Source: Dama dama (lineage: Eukaryota > Chordata > Mammalia > Artiodactyla > Cervidae). Taken from it: a stretch of DNA of 64,000 nucleotides. The stretch is from assembly GCF_033118175.1 (NCBI RefSeq), contig NC_083701.1, positions 7,583,501 to 7,647,500 of the forward strand, read 5' to 3'. The translations under genes and the position numbers were made by a program. Shown one piece after another: positions 10,345-21,462 of the stretch (position 1 is its first letter; each line of letters begins with the position of its first letter). A model generated the notes under the pieces. That model was not told the DNA's origin and did not search any database. It saw nothing but the letters and a program-made list of their open reading frames with translations.

Positions 10345-10559
10345 GGTGCTGCACGTAACAGAGTGGGCTCTGGATTTCTATAACCTAAGTTCAAACCCCA
10401 GCTCAGATGCCTACTGGCTGGGTGACCGTGGGGTGAGTTACTCAACCTCTCTTAAATCAGCTTCTTCACCCACAAAAGGGACATGATGAAATTAATACCC
10501 ATCTGAAAGCATTGTTGTTAGAACTGAATGGACTCATATAAGAATAATTCTTAGAATAT
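10345..10559 (+). repeat. MIR SINE, sense
   Basis: It follows MIR order: 'agagtgggctctggatttct', 'aaccccagctcagatgccta', 'tactcaacctctcttaaatc', 'cacaaaagggacatgatgaa', 'attgttgttagaactgaatg'. A Bov-tA inserted immediately 3' of it. Confidence 0.8.
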
Positions 10560-10569
10560 GTCTGTAATA

Positions 10570-10739
10570 TGGGCTTTCCTGGTGGCTCAGACGGTAAAGA
10601 ATCCGCCTGCAATGCAGGAGACCCAGGTTCCATCCCTGGATTGGGAAGATCCCCTGGAGAAGGGAATGACTACCCACTCTAGTCTACTTGCCTGGAGAAT
10701 CCCATGGACAGAGGAGCCCGGCAGTCTACAGTCCATGGG
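10570..10739 (+). mobile_element. Bov-tA SINE, sense, with 10-bp target duplication
   Basis: It has a tRNA-Glu-derived head ('gggctttcctggtggctcag'; B-box-like 'ggttccatccc') followed by the Bov-A body. It stops at 'cagtccatgg' and lacks the usual terminal 'gcaaagagtc' tail. The word gtctgtaata flanks it perfectly at 10,560-10,569 and 10,740-10,749. Confidence 0.93.
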
Positions 10740-10831
10740 GTCTGTAATACAGTATGTATGACATAGTATAGTAATCTCTCTTTGTGACTGAAAATCAGGT
10801 ATAATAGGAAAGAGGAAGTAAGAAAGAAGGC

Positions 10832-11890
10832 TGTGAGGTTGAAGCCGTGTCCTTTGACAGTAAGACTCAGGGGGATGTGGCCCTGTAACTTCCCTTTCTG
10901 GATGTGAGGCAGGAGATAGGTGGACTAACGCCCCTATCTCATCCCCAACAGGCTAAGCAGATGGAATCTGTTCCCTGTGGACAGAAACTCCACAATATGA
11001 CTAACAGGATAATCGAGAGAGGAGGCTGGGCCCTGTCCAGATAAGAGATTAAAAACCAAATATTCCTCATTCTCGAGGTCAGGGAGACCTTCCTAACTGT
11101 ACATGTGTAGAAAGGCTCCTCGGAGGTCAAAAGGGAGGTGGGCATCACATCATAGTCAATGATGTAAACCTCCCATAGTCCTCTTCATTAGAATCCAGCT
11201 TGGCCAAGAGATATGCACACACAGGAGGACCCTGAGATAAACCAAAGATGGACTCAGAACCAGGCAAAGCCAGATAATTGGCCAATGGAAACCGGAAAGA
11301 AATGCCCCATAAAAGGGATTCAAGCTACGACGAGGGTGCCACTCTCTGAGCCCGCCGTGTATTTGTCCATACGTACTGTACTCTTTCCCCTAATAAACAC
11401 ATTCCTTGTTTCACTGCTTTCCTTTTTTAAAAATGTTTCCTTATCTATTTTCTATTTTTGGTGGCACTGGGCTTTCTCTAGTTGCGGCGTGCAGGCTTCC
11501 CATCGCGGTGCCTCTCTTGTAGCAGTGCAGGCTCTGGGGTGCGCGGGCTCCGCGGCTGCGGCTCCGGGCTCCAGAGCACAGGCTCAGTGGTCTTGGAGCA
11601 TGGGCTCAGTTGCTCTGAGGGATGTGGGATCTTCCTGGACAAGGGATCGGACCCACCTCCCCAGCACTGGCACGTGAGCCACCAGGAAGTCCCTGGTTTC
11701 ACTACCTTCTGTCTCTATGTGGAAATTCATTTCTATGCTGCTGACAGGCCAGGGCCATGTTACTGGCTACTGTCCCTGGTCACCTAGGGGCCAGGATTCA
11801 GCACTCTCAATTCTGTGGCCCGACCTCAGTCTCTGGCCAGGAACCGAAATCCTGCTTCAAGCTGCTGCAGGCTGAGGCCACTCGAGATCA
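10832..11890 (+). mobile_element. Solo LTR of endogenous-retrovirus type, interrupted by a CHR SINE
   Basis: The sequence has LTR architecture: it starts at a tgtgagg, carries a TATA-like 'cccataaaaggg' at about 11,306-11,317 and a polyadenylation-type 'cctaataaacac' near 11,389. After the SINE it continues into U5-like sequence ending 'gccactcgagatca'. It resembles a bovine class I-like (gammaretrovirus-type) LTR, a family judgement from memory. No primer-binding site, gag, pol or env remnant follows, so it is a solo LTR. No clear short target duplication was found, so the outer edges are approximate. Confidence 0.65.
11424..11695 (-). mobile_element. Long CHR-type tRNA-derived SINE, antisense, inside LTR
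   Basis: It contains 'ggctttctctagttgcggcg', repeated 'gggctc' motifs and the end 'agccaccaggaagtccc', which is the reversed tRNA-like head. The flanks gtttcactgctttc (from 11,408) and gtttcactaccttc (from 11,696) match at 12 of 14 positions, showing insertion just downstream of the LTR's AATAAA. Confidence 0.85.
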
Positions 11891-13463
11891 GTGTATGAAT
11901 GAATGAATACAAGAAATCCACAGAGGCCAAAAGAATACCAAGTTTCTCCCTCTTCAGGGCTGTCCTTTTCCTGGCATGCACCCCCATTACAGCACTCCCC
12001 ATTCCATATACACACAGATGCACCTGTGACCAGCACTCAGCATTTGTAAAGTCACTGGTCTTTTGCTTGTCTGTTTCCCACGGCTTCAGTGGACAGTGAC
12101 CCTTCTCACCTGTTCCTCTATACACAGCACCTAACGTGAGTCTTGACAAGCAATGGGTGCACAGTACGTTGTTGAATGAGTGAATGAACACACCATCTAC
12201 AATCCATCAAGCTGACTTTGAAGTTTTTTACCCACTCCCAAATCAAATGAAAACCACAGCTTTGAAACAATGTCTTAAGAATGTGCATGGCTTTCCCCTC
12301 AGAGTGCTAAGGACAGAGCTCTACTCAGATGAATAATGTTCCCATCAAACTTTACCTGCTGAATGGAAATGAGTCCAGATGCTAATTTGGGGGCGACCTT
12401 TGTGCTTCCACCTGTAGAAAAATGAGCGCGCCCTGCTCAGAAATCAGTCTGTGGCTCAGTTGGAATCATGAAGAACTTCACAGCATGCTTTTCTGCCTGA
12501 TGACTTTCTTTTAAAATTGTGTTTTTATCTTATTATTCCAGTTTATTCTCCTTTCACCCCAGTCTTCTAATTTTTTTTTAATTTTTGTCTCGTGGTACTG
12601 TATGTAAGGACTTCTTCAAATTCTTTTCAGAATGAGGTCAGCTTTAAACAAACACACAACAACAAAAAATACGTGTCCTTCTGAATTTAGTGACGAGCAT
12701 TCACCTGTGTCATCTCTTCATTGCTTCCACTACCCCCTCCCCAATCCCCATGGAAACGTTAGTTAACCTACTCTTGTCTTTCCAGGCAAGTTCTTTATAC
12801 CAGTGGTCTGATCTGATTGCCATCATAGATTTTCAGGTCTCTTCACACCAGCCATGAATTGGCTTATGACAACACCAGAAAGTATCAACAGGAGGCCTGT
12901 GTTTAGGACTTCTAAAGCTTCTAGAAAGACCTTGAAAGAACTGTTCAGCTGTGAATGCAAACTAAAGGACTCAGAGCCTTCTCTTCATCATGAATTTCAA
13001 AATATTTGGAATTTTCTATAGAATTGCAAAATGCAATCATTTTTCCTTTAAATGCCCTTGAAAACAAAGCAACAGACATTATTTATAAAAATCAAACACA
13101 AAAGGTTTATTTTTATTGTTTCTCCTGCAACTACAATCTTAAAGCCTCTATCATGGAAGAAAGAGGTCGCAGGTCCCACAGTCAAATCATGTCACTGTCA
13201 AATATAAAATGGATCAAGAACAAACCCCTTCCTTGTCAGGAGAGCTTCTTCGCACTGGAATTTCTTTTCCCTTTTATTATGGCCCTTAGTTCTTTTAACC
13301 CCCTTACTACCCCCACCACCCAGGGTGTTGGACTTCTGGCATGGATTGTCATTTACTGAGCTGGCTGAGGGTGGGGTGGGCTCTCCAAACTCCCAGGTAT
13401 ATAGGTGGGTGGTGCCCACTCCTTGATCTGGATCTGGATTGATGAGTTAAAAGACCATCAGAT
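11891..13463. other. No gene recognised; one MIR/L2 tail
   Basis: At 12,110-12,190 a 'cacagcacctaacgtgagtc...gaatgagtgaatgaa' segment looks like a MIR or L2 terminal motif. The rest, including an AT-rich part at 12,480-12,700 and 13,000-13,130, holds no exon or repeat I can name. Confidence 0.45.
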
Positions 13464-13626
13464 CAGGACTTTACTTGTGGTCCTGTGGTTAAGCCTCTGA
13501 GCTCTCATCACAGGGCACTCGAGTTCCATACCTGGTTGGTGATAGATCCCGAATGCAGCAACTGAAGATCCTACATAGAGCAATGAAGATCCCACACAGC
13601 CAAATAAATTTATATATAAAAAAAAA
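13464..13626 (+). mobile_element. CHR-type tRNA-derived SINE, sense
   Basis: It starts 'aggactttacttgtggtcct' with 'gtggttaagcctctgagctc' and a 'ccatacctggttggtgatag' segment. The A-rich tail ends in a run of nine A at 13,618-13,626. The order matches cetartiodactyl CHR SINEs. Confidence 0.8.
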
Positions 13627-15090
13627 GACTGTCAGAACATCACAGGCCCAAAACAACCCTCTCCAATATTGTCCTTTATGATGCCGAAAGTTCTTTTGTC
13701 TCCTTTTGTTCTAAGAAACTTTGTGCCTGCCAAACAACAGGAAACGTGGAGAGATAGGGAGAACAAAAAAATTAATATTTAATCTTATCTCCTGAATTTT
13801 GTATGTATTATGAGATTTTTAATTAAAAGCTCATCTCAGATTCAGTTTCTCTATTAAACAGGGTAAAGGGAGATGGGTAGGGTGAACAACATGACTTAAG
13901 TTTAGAAAGGTACAGGTTTCATTGACTGTTCCCTGTTCCTCTGAAAGACGGTAACGGCACACATCAGATAGCTGGGAAGGATCATGAGCTTTCTGTATTT
14001 CAGCTTCTGAGGAGAGATCAGTCTGGTGATGCACTGAGTTGGACTATTAATTAAATACTTTGAAAGCAAAGAAGAAAATCCAAATCATTGCTGCTCCTGT
14101 GGCCCCATTCGAGTGATGGTAGGATGTCCCCATGCCCCGCTGTCCTTCTCCTGTGTTTGTGAGGGTCTCTGGGGGTCTTCCCACCGGCGCTCTCTCCCAT
14201 TCCATGCTAGCATGGAAGCTCTCACTTGGCTGAGTTTTCACTGGAGATGCTCAATTGGTCGCCGCAGCTCTGGAACCAACAAGCTTTCTCAGACCAGTGC
14301 ATTTCAGCGAGAAAGAAGAGCCCTCTTCTCTTCTGTGCCTCGATCTCAACACAGGCGGTTCTGTGATGTTTAACGGAACCTACCTGTAGACTTGAGTGGT
14401 AAGGAAGTGATAACTCAGAGGTACTTGAAGGAAGAGCCACTCCCCGGGGGCTGGTCCTATGTTGATGCCACGTGACTGCTCCAGGCTCTTCTCACTAAGC
14501 AGAAGTCAGTTTTGCCTTCTGCACCAGCGGGGCAAGGCGTTGAGTACATCTTTGATCCTCCACAGGACAAAGTGTCCTCTCTCTCCTGATCTGGGTCTGT
14601 CAGCAGTTGCTTTTCATCTGTTTTCAGATTTGCTCTTTCCAGAGAATACTTCCTCCCTCCTGGAATCCCCACCTCCTTCTCCTAAGAGTTGGCCTAGCGC
14701 CGCGCCTTCCAGCAGGACAATCCCACGCAAATACAGTGGTCCAGATGCAACACAAGGCACCTTGCTGACCATCTTCATTCTGGAGATGATCAACTTCTAT
14801 GCTCTATGGGCAGAGCATTAGTAATCTAATGTGGCTCATTGTAGGTTCTCTGTTAGCTGGAGCTGGTGGTCATGCCCATGTATCATTTCTGCATCTTTAG
14901 GGGCTCATTTTCTGATGTTCTGTGAGAAAATGGCCACCCAGACACCCCTCTACACACACATCTAAGAGTAAATGAAAATTTTCAATCCTAAATCCATATA
15001 TAGAGAAGAAATCTTTCTCTAGGAAACAAAAGTGGCAGACACTCAGCTCTGCCCAAGATACAAGCAGATTTTCATGGAGTTAGCTGCTCG
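13627..15090. other. No gene or clear repeat recognised
   Basis: About 1.46 kb of unique-looking sequence. The open frames near 14,113-14,373 and 14,459-14,821 are short, lack known similarity and have no convincing splice context. Confidence 0.5.
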
Positions 15091-15579
15091 GTGACAAACC
15101 TAGGCAGTATATTAAAAAGTAGAGACATCACATTCAAAGTTGTGGCTTTTCCAGTAGTCATGTATGAATGTGAGAGTTGGGCCATAAAGAAGGCTGAGCA
15201 CCAAAGAATTGATGCTTTTGAATTGCAGTCCTGGAGAAGACTCTTGAGAGTCCCTTGGACAGCAAGGAGATTAAACCAGTCAATCCTAAAGGAAATCAAC
15301 CCTGAATATTCATTGGAAGGACTGATGCTTAAGCCGAAGCCCCAATATTTTGGCCACCTGATGCAAAGAGCTGACTCATTGGAAAAGACCCTGATGCTGG
15401 GAAAGATTGAGGGCAGGAGGAAAAGGCAGTGACAGAGGATGAGACTCTTAGATAGCATCGCTGACTCAATGGACATGAATCTGAGCAAACTTTGACAGAT
15501 AGTGCGGGACAGAGCCGTCTGGCGTGCTGCAGTTCATGGGGTCACAAAGAGTCAGACATGACAGCAACTGAACAACAAC
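15091..15579 (+). mobile_element. BovB LINE 3' end, sense, 5' truncated
   Basis: It encodes the BovB C-terminal region in part ('SILKSRDIT', 'YECESWAIKKAE', '[12 protein letters not shown]', '[15 protein letters not shown]'), then the 3' tail ending 'gcaactgaacaacaacaaag'. A deletion after the SRDIT codons removes part of the usual coding sequence, and stops follow. Confidence 0.92.
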
Positions 15580-15996
15580 AAAGCTGCCAGCGTCCAGAGT
15601 CTCTTAAAACCCTCAGTTTGAGAAGCATATCTGTGCTGTGTGCATGCATAGTCATAGGAGACAAGGAAGCAAGGGGTGAGTTTAAAGGACAGCACTCCTG
15701 TTTTCCCATCCGAAAGGTAGTATTCCTACAGCAAAAGCATAGTTAGCTCCAAAGGTGGATTCAACTGTCCACGTAATAGAACACAGAGACTTCCTCATAG
15801 CTTTGAAATGAGAGATTTCAAAGACTTTAGGGTAATGATTCAGTTGAAATTCAATATACAGATGTCTCTCATCTCTACCTCCCTACCCTTACACCATCCT
15901 CTCTGCAAGATGAAACCTCCACCTGGGGACTGGCCTCAGAGTGGGAGCTCCACTCTGAGAAGTAGGATGAGGCAGGTGGAGGCTGGGTTGCCCCTC
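15580..15996. other. No gene or clear repeat recognised
   Basis: This is a unique-looking stretch between BovB and MLT1, with nothing to annotate. Confidence 0.5.
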
Positions 15997-16340
15997 TGTT
16001 AGTCTGCTCCGGCTGCTCTAAGAGAATACCATAGACGGGGCAGCTTAAGCAACCAACTTTTTTTATCACAGTTCTGGAGGCTGGAGGTCTGAGATCAGGG
16101 TACCAGCATGGTCAGGTTTTTGGTGAACGCCCTCTTCCTGGTTTGCATCCACTTGCTGCGTCTTCACGTGGTGGGAAGGGATTATGCTGGCAGCAGCATT
16201 CTCATCGTGGGGGCTCCGCCCCCTTGACTTCATGTAAACCCCGTTACTTTCCAGAGACCCCGCCTCCAAATACCATTGCCCTTGGGATAAGGGATTCAAC
16301 ATATGGACTTGGGGGGATGTAAACATTCAGTCCATAGGGT
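15997..16340 (-). mobile_element. MLT1-type LTR, antisense
   Basis: The reversed MLT1 order is clear: 'gttagtctgctccggctgct', 'atcacagttctggaggctgg', 'cttcacgtggtgggaagg', 'agaccccgcctccaaatacc', 'gggattcaacatatggactt', and the end 'ttcagtccatag'. Confidence 0.85.
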
Positions 16341-16362
16341 CTCTGACTAGATATTGCTAGGA

Positions 16363-16426
16363 ATTCCTTTCTCCCTCCTTCTCTCTCTCTCCTCCTGCCA
16401 TCCGCTTGTCTCTCTCTCTCTGTATA
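16363..16426. repeat. (CT)n-rich simple repeat
   Basis: Interrupted ctctctctct runs occur here on the plus strand, directly after the MLT1. Confidence 0.8.
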
Positions 16427-16888
16427 TAACTGTGTGTACAAATGAGAGCAAACGGAATACAAATTTCACCAAGCATCCAGATGTCTTCAGAAATCTGTCA
16501 TCACATACTTGATTGAAAGCCATTTTCACCCAACACCTGGTTTTTGTTGCTGTGTCAACTCAGGGTAAGAAGAGCCAAGTTTTCAGAACGGGAAGGGAAC
16601 GTTTTGATTCTAAGCCTTTGAGACAAGTCAGGACTACCTGCACGGAGTGTATCAGACCCCTTTGTGTCCTGCTTCGCATCCTCTCCACCCCATTTCCGGC
16701 CCCAGCCCACACAGGCAGATGCTGCTGTGCAGGATTAGATGCCCCTCATGCTGGTGCTTCTCCTCTTGGGTTCAGGTCATGCATCTTTCATGGCCACTCT
16801 GATGCCCTGATGCTGGCCTGATTCTACTCAGCAAGGACCCTTTCCCCACACGACCGGGAGGTGCAAAGGAGTCAGCACCCACAGGTGG
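16427..16888. other. No gene or clear repeat recognised
   Basis: This is unique-looking sequence. No exon is supported. Confidence 0.5.
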
Positions 16889-17097
16889 ACTTCCCAGATG
16901 CTCAGCGGTGAAGAACCAGCCTGCCCGTGCAGGAGAGGCAGGAGACGCGGGTTCAATCCCTGGGTCGGGAAGATCCCCCGGAGAAGGAAATGGCCGCCCA
17001 CTCCAGTATTCTTGCTTGGGAAATTCCAGGGACAGAGGAGCCTGGCAGTTTACACAGTCTGTGGGGTCACAAAGAATCGGACACAGCTTAGCAGCTG
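16889..17097 (+). mobile_element. Bov-tA SINE, sense
   Basis: It runs from a tRNA-like head ('ggacttcccagatgctcagc', 'gggttcaatccctgggtcgg') through a Bov-A body ('actccagtattcttgcttgg') to the tail 'ggacacagcttagcagctga'. The head carries an insertion relative to other copies here ('gcaggagaggcaggagacgc'). Confidence 0.92.
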
Positions 17098-17429
17098 AGC
17101 ATGTTCTGCACACACACAGGGGCAACTCTCCACAGGGGTCATCTACTTCTCCGGATGGGTTTTTGGGTGAAAAGCCTTGAGAAACATTCTGGACACTTTT
17201 CAGAAGGGCCCAAGAAGGATGGAACCTTGGGTGCCCATAGCATTGTGTGACCAAACGCTGACTTTTCCTCAGATGAGGACATTAAGGCTTTTAAAAGATT
17301 AAGTAAATATCTAACTGCTATTAATAAAAATACCAGGACTTCAACTCAGGGTCCTCCTTCTAGGACAGTCTCTTCCTTATGTACTTTTAACAGAAACCAG
17401 AAAGAATTGATATTATTAATACTAATGAC

Positions 17430-17570
17430 AGCTCTTTCTTTACTGAACAGATGCCGGGATCTAAGCTTACGGCTGTCTGTACTTTAATTCTCACATGAAC
17501 CCTATGAGAAGGATTCTATTAAAGCCATTTTAAGGATTAAGTATAAAGATGGGAAGAAGTAGGCAAAACT
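17430..17570 (-). repeat. MIR fragment, antisense
   Basis: The segments 'ttaattctcacatgaaccct' and 'atgagaaggattctattaaa' match reversed MIR order. Confidence 0.6.
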
Positions 17571-17661
17571 GAAATGTGGAGAATCTGGGATCCAAAGCCA
17601 GGTTTGTTTGTCTGCAGAATCCTACATTATCTACTTTTAATCCAGGAAGTCAGGGTTTTGC

Positions 17662-17679
17662 TTTTTTTTTTTTTTTTTT
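17662..17679. repeat. Poly-T run
   Basis: Eighteen consecutive T on the plus strand, followed by more T-rich sequence. It may be the remnant of a retrotransposon A-tail on the minus strand, but no element body is recognisable beside it. Confidence 0.7.
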
Positions 17680-17804
17680 GTCTTTTTTCTTTTAAACTTA
17701 CTGGCGATAGTTTGATCATTACTAAGAATCATACTATGACACTGTTGATCTTCCTCCTACTATAAAAATTATTTCATTGTATATTTCCTATTTCATACTT
17801 ATAA

Positions 17805-18005
17805 TAATAATGTGTTTTCTACATGCCAGGTACTTTACTTAGTGTTTTTCCTGAATTATTCTTTTCAATTCCAGTGGCAATTCTGAAAGAGAAATGTTGT
17901 TATTAGTCAAATTAGTAGATGAGAAGTCTAGACTTCAGGTGTTTAAGCCACTTGCTCAAGGTCATCTCTGAATCCAAACCATATCTATCCACTGTGTTAT
18001 ACTGT
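17805..18005 (-). repeat. MIR SINE, antisense
   Basis: It reads 'ctacatgccaggtactttac', 'aattattcttttcaattcc', 'cacttgctcaaggtcatctc', which is reversed MIR in order. Confidence 0.7.
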
Positions 18006-19511
18006 ACCCTTCTGAATCTTTAAGGAGAAAGAAAGCCTTTAAAAGAAAACATATTGAAAGGACCCCCTCACAGAAGTGAAATCTCCAGCCCCAGGAACAC
18101 GGTAACCCCACTGAGTACCCACAGTACACGGCTATGATTCATCTCATTTTCATATGATGAACCTTGCTTTCTGTGTCATGGTGGGGTCATTCTTGATTCC
18201 ATCAGGAGCTTTGCTTTCATCTCCCTCTTTGTATTTTCCCTGAGTCTCATTGTTTGGGTCCAAATCAGACCTGAGCAGGGAGAGTGATCTGTTGTATAGA
18301 CAGTTGTGGCTGGAGGTCACAGCTATTCCAAGAGAAGCATATTTTCTGGATGGAACATTTGCAGGGGGTGGGGGTTGTTCAAAGAGAACTACAAAATTGC
18401 AAAAATAAGACATCTGGCCATTTCACCTTGTTGACAAGTTTTCAGGCAAGATGGATGGCTTCAGCTCTGGCCCCAACATACACATGTGCCAATACTGTAA
18501 ATTCTTTTCTAGTCCATACATCTTGATTAAATCCTCGACACTACTAATACACTTGGTGAACAAATACCGAGCACAAAGTCTCAGCGAGGGGAGCAAGTCC
18601 AGGGAAGTAATTTGACTTGATGCAAGAGATTGAGGTAGATGCCCCAATAAAGGGACTCCCTGATGGGCCCATCACCACTGGAAGATGAAACATCAGCCGG
18701 GGACCTCAGCAGACCCACCAGGCAGGTGAAGATACATAGATGCATAGTTCAAGGAAGGTAAGGTGGGGGCTCCGACTCCAGTGGTCTCAGATTCACCCTG
18801 GCTCCCATTTCTTCAAGCACCAAATGTCCATTGAGCACTGACCCTGTGCTTGGTTCAGTGCCAGGACTGGCGGTCAGGTTGGCGGGGGGGAGCAGATTGT
18901 GAAAAGCTACCATCTCTGCCACTAAGACGAGATAGACTCAGAAACAAAAACCAACCCAGATTCTACCACAGGAGGGCAATGCAGGTGGTGGGAGGGAAAG
19001 CAGGGAGGCATCTTTCAGGTGATGAGGTTTGAAGGAGAACCAGGATTGATCAAGGAGAGAGAAGGAAGGAAGAACAGCAGACGATGGCTTGGAGACCTGA
19101 GTGTCTAGGAGTGTCCAGGGTTTAGGGTTCATGAGGAAGTGGGACTAATGAACCCGGGAGACAGGAAAGCAGGAAGCAGGTCATATTAGCTGTGAGACTT
19201 TATCAGACAAAACTGTTTCTTTTTTTCAGCTTCTTTACAGCCACAAACATCAAAATGACATGTCCTCCTAACATTGTTGAAGATGGCAAGATGAACTGGT
19301 TATTGTTACTAAAATAAAATTGAGGCAAGCATGGTTTTGTTTTTCTAGATGTAGTTTTGAAAACCATTGTTAGAGGCCACAGAGAACGCTGAGGGTTTTG
19401 AGCATGACACATGTGTGCATCAGGGCTCCCTGAAGCCCCCAGCAGAGACCACTACACATCAAGGTCCAGTCTTAGGTTAACGCCTGAGATGTCTTAAACT
19501 TTTGTAAGCTT
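18006..19511. other. No gene or clear repeat recognised
   Basis: About 1.5 kb without a recognisable exon or repeat. It holds only short frames and ordinary base composition. Confidence 0.5.
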
Positions 19512-19591
19512 ATTAGAAGCGTCATTGAGGAATGAAGTTTATGCAGAGCTCATTAGAAGCGTCATTGAGAAATGAAGTTTATGCAGAGCTC
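19512..19591. repeat. 40-bp tandem duplication
   Basis: The 40-bp unit 19,512-19,551 (starting attagaagcgtcattgag, ending gcagagctc) is followed at once by a second copy at 19,552-19,591. The two differ at one base, g versus a at 19,530/19,570. The unit matches no repeat family I recognise. Confidence 0.95.
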
Positions 19592-19835
19592 ATCTAGTCT
19601 CAGGGGAACTGATGGGTACTAGACAAACCATAGTGATAGACAAATAGATACCAACTGATTAAGTTTTAATGAGAAATTTGCTTCCTTATCACAAGTCCAG
19701 ATTGCAAGTGGATCTGTGCATCCTGGCCTTTGTTCTTTCCCCTCTCCAGGAGGAAGATGATCATGGAGAAATGCAATTGTTTTCAGGAATTTGGATTTTC
19801 ATCCAATCTGGCAGTGTTTGTACCAGGGACTCTGT

Positions 19836-19874
<39 letters not shown>

Positions 19875-20194
19875 CAGCACACACCAGGATGGTGAAGGCA
19901 GAACCAAAGTTGCCTGTGGTCTAACAGGGAAGACGCACATCAGTAGGAATTGAGTACAAGAAAGAAGTGTTATAATACAGGTAGGATCTGAGAAGGCCAG
20001 AGAAGAGCAAGGTCCCCACTTTCATATCCCACAAATCATATTTCTTTACAAAACTGGTCACATCTGATTCCTGGTACAGCCCTTGGCAGGAAGCAGTGGT
20101 TTTTCAAATGAAGCCATTAATAGAAATCTAATAGCAAGAGACTTGCAATGAAGTAGATAATAGGCAAACTACTTATGCTGGATGACTAAGCAGG
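19592..20194. other. No gene recognised; contains a microsatellite
   Basis: This is unique-looking sequence flanking the (GT)n tract. No exon is seen. Confidence 0.45.
19839..19873. repeat. (GT)n microsatellite, 17.5 uninterrupted units
   Basis: A perfect 35-bp GT dinucleotide run. It is long and uninterrupted, so it is probably length-polymorphic. Confidence 0.97.
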
Positions 20195-20490
20195 CTCTGT
20201 GGAGTTAGAGCCGATGCCACAACAAAATATCACAAACTGAGCAATTTGAACAATAGAAATTTAGTTTCTCACAGTTCTGGAGGCTAGAAGTGTAAGATTA
20301 ACGTGTTGGCAAGTTGGCAACCTTTCTCCTAGGCTGACTTCTTAATGGTTTTCTCATGGTGTTTCCTCTGCATGTGTCTGAGTCCTAATCTCCTCATCTA
20401 ATGACACTGATCATATTGAATCAGGGCCACTTCAGTGACCTAATTTAACCTTAAAAACCTCTTTGAAGACCTTATCTCCAAGTATGACCA
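20195..20490 (-). mobile_element. MLT1-type LTR, antisense
   Basis: It shows reversed MLT1 order: 'atagaaatttagtttctcac', 'agttctggaggctagaagtg', 'tcatattgaatcagggccac', 'ttcagtgacctaatttaacc', 'gaccttatctccaagtatg'. The outer end is truncated before a Bov-tA. Confidence 0.8.
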
Positions 20491-20542
20491 CACTACGTCT
20501 TGCGGTTAAAACTTCATTATATTCATTTGAGTTCAGTCTACA

Positions 20543-20758
20543 GACTTTCCTGGTGGCTCAGAGGTATAGAATCTGCCTGCCAATGCAGGAGACTCAGGTT
20601 CGATCCCTGGGTCGGGAAAATCCCCTGGAGAAGGAAATGGCAACCCACTCCAGTATTCTTGCCTGGGGAATCCCATGGACAGAGGAGCCTGGCGGGCTAC
20701 AGTTCACGGGGTCGCAAAGAGTCAGATACGACTGAGCAACTAAGCAACGACAACCAAC
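20543..20758 (+). mobile_element. Bov-tA SINE, sense, with 13-bp target duplication
   Basis: A full-length copy with a tRNA-like head ('ctttcctggtggctcagagg', 'ggttcgatccctgggtcggg'), the Bov-A body and a 'cgactgagcaactaagcaac' tail. The flanks agttcagtctaca (20,530-20,542) and agttcagtccaca (20,759-20,771) differ at one base. Confidence 0.94.
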
Positions 20759-21235
20759 AGTTCAGTCCACAAGAAAGCCATATTGTGTGTCTGCTGACAT
20801 TAATATGGGGAAACGTGAAAGCAGGAACACTGCTCTAACTGGAATAGAATCAGGATGTTTGTGAAAAGAGGAACCAAAGTGTCATAAATCTCAGTGGAAA
20901 GGGGCAGCTCGAAGGTCTTGATTGACAGTTGTCTGGACAGTGGGCTTGTTCAACACTATGGTGTCCTGCACTATGGTGTCCTGCATCCTGACTCCCACAG
21001 CCTGGGACCGAGGGGACTGGCTGAGCGGGGAGGCTCAGAGGCACAGGGAGCCTCACATTAATCTTGGACAACCTCTTCCAGTCTATACTCTCAGTTGTTG
21101 TAGCCGTAAGATGTCTGTGATTTCCATGAGATCAATGACATTATCACGACCTGACAACAGAAAGGAACTCTCTCAAGCAGTCTGAGATGACATGAATGTC
21201 TCTGCCACCAGATGTGTCTTCGTGATTGATTGAAT
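20759..21235. other. No gene recognised; 15-bp tandem word
   Basis: The word cactatggtgtcctg is present twice in tandem at 20,954-20,968 and 20,969-20,983. Nothing else in the stretch is identifiable. Confidence 0.5.
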
Positions 21236-21462
21236 CCTTTGGCCACCTGATGCAAAAAGCCAACTCATTGAAAAAGACCCTGGTGCTGGGAAAAATTGAG
21301 GGCAGGAGGAGAAGGGGACAATAGAGGACAAGATAGTTGGATGGCATCACTGACTCGATGGACATGAGTTTGAGCAAGGTCCAGGAGTTGGTGAAGGACA
21401 GGGAAGCCTGGCGTGCTGTAGTCTATGGGGTCACAAAAAATCAGACACAACTTAGTGACTGA
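21236..21462 (+). mobile_element. BovB LINE 3' end, sense, 5' truncated
   Basis: It covers 'cctttggccacctgatgc' to 'cagacacaacttagtgactg', the terminal part of the BovB C-terminal coding region and tail. Confidence 0.9.

Noticed and set aside
10570..10645. tRNA-like heads of Bov-tA copies considered as tRNA genes
   Set aside because: They are SINE heads derived from tRNA-Glu, fused to Bov-A bodies, and present in many copies; no free tRNA gene is seen.
19512..19591. Considered as a CRISPR-like or satellite array
   Set aside because: Only two adjacent units with no spacers; it is a simple tandem duplication in a mammalian genome.
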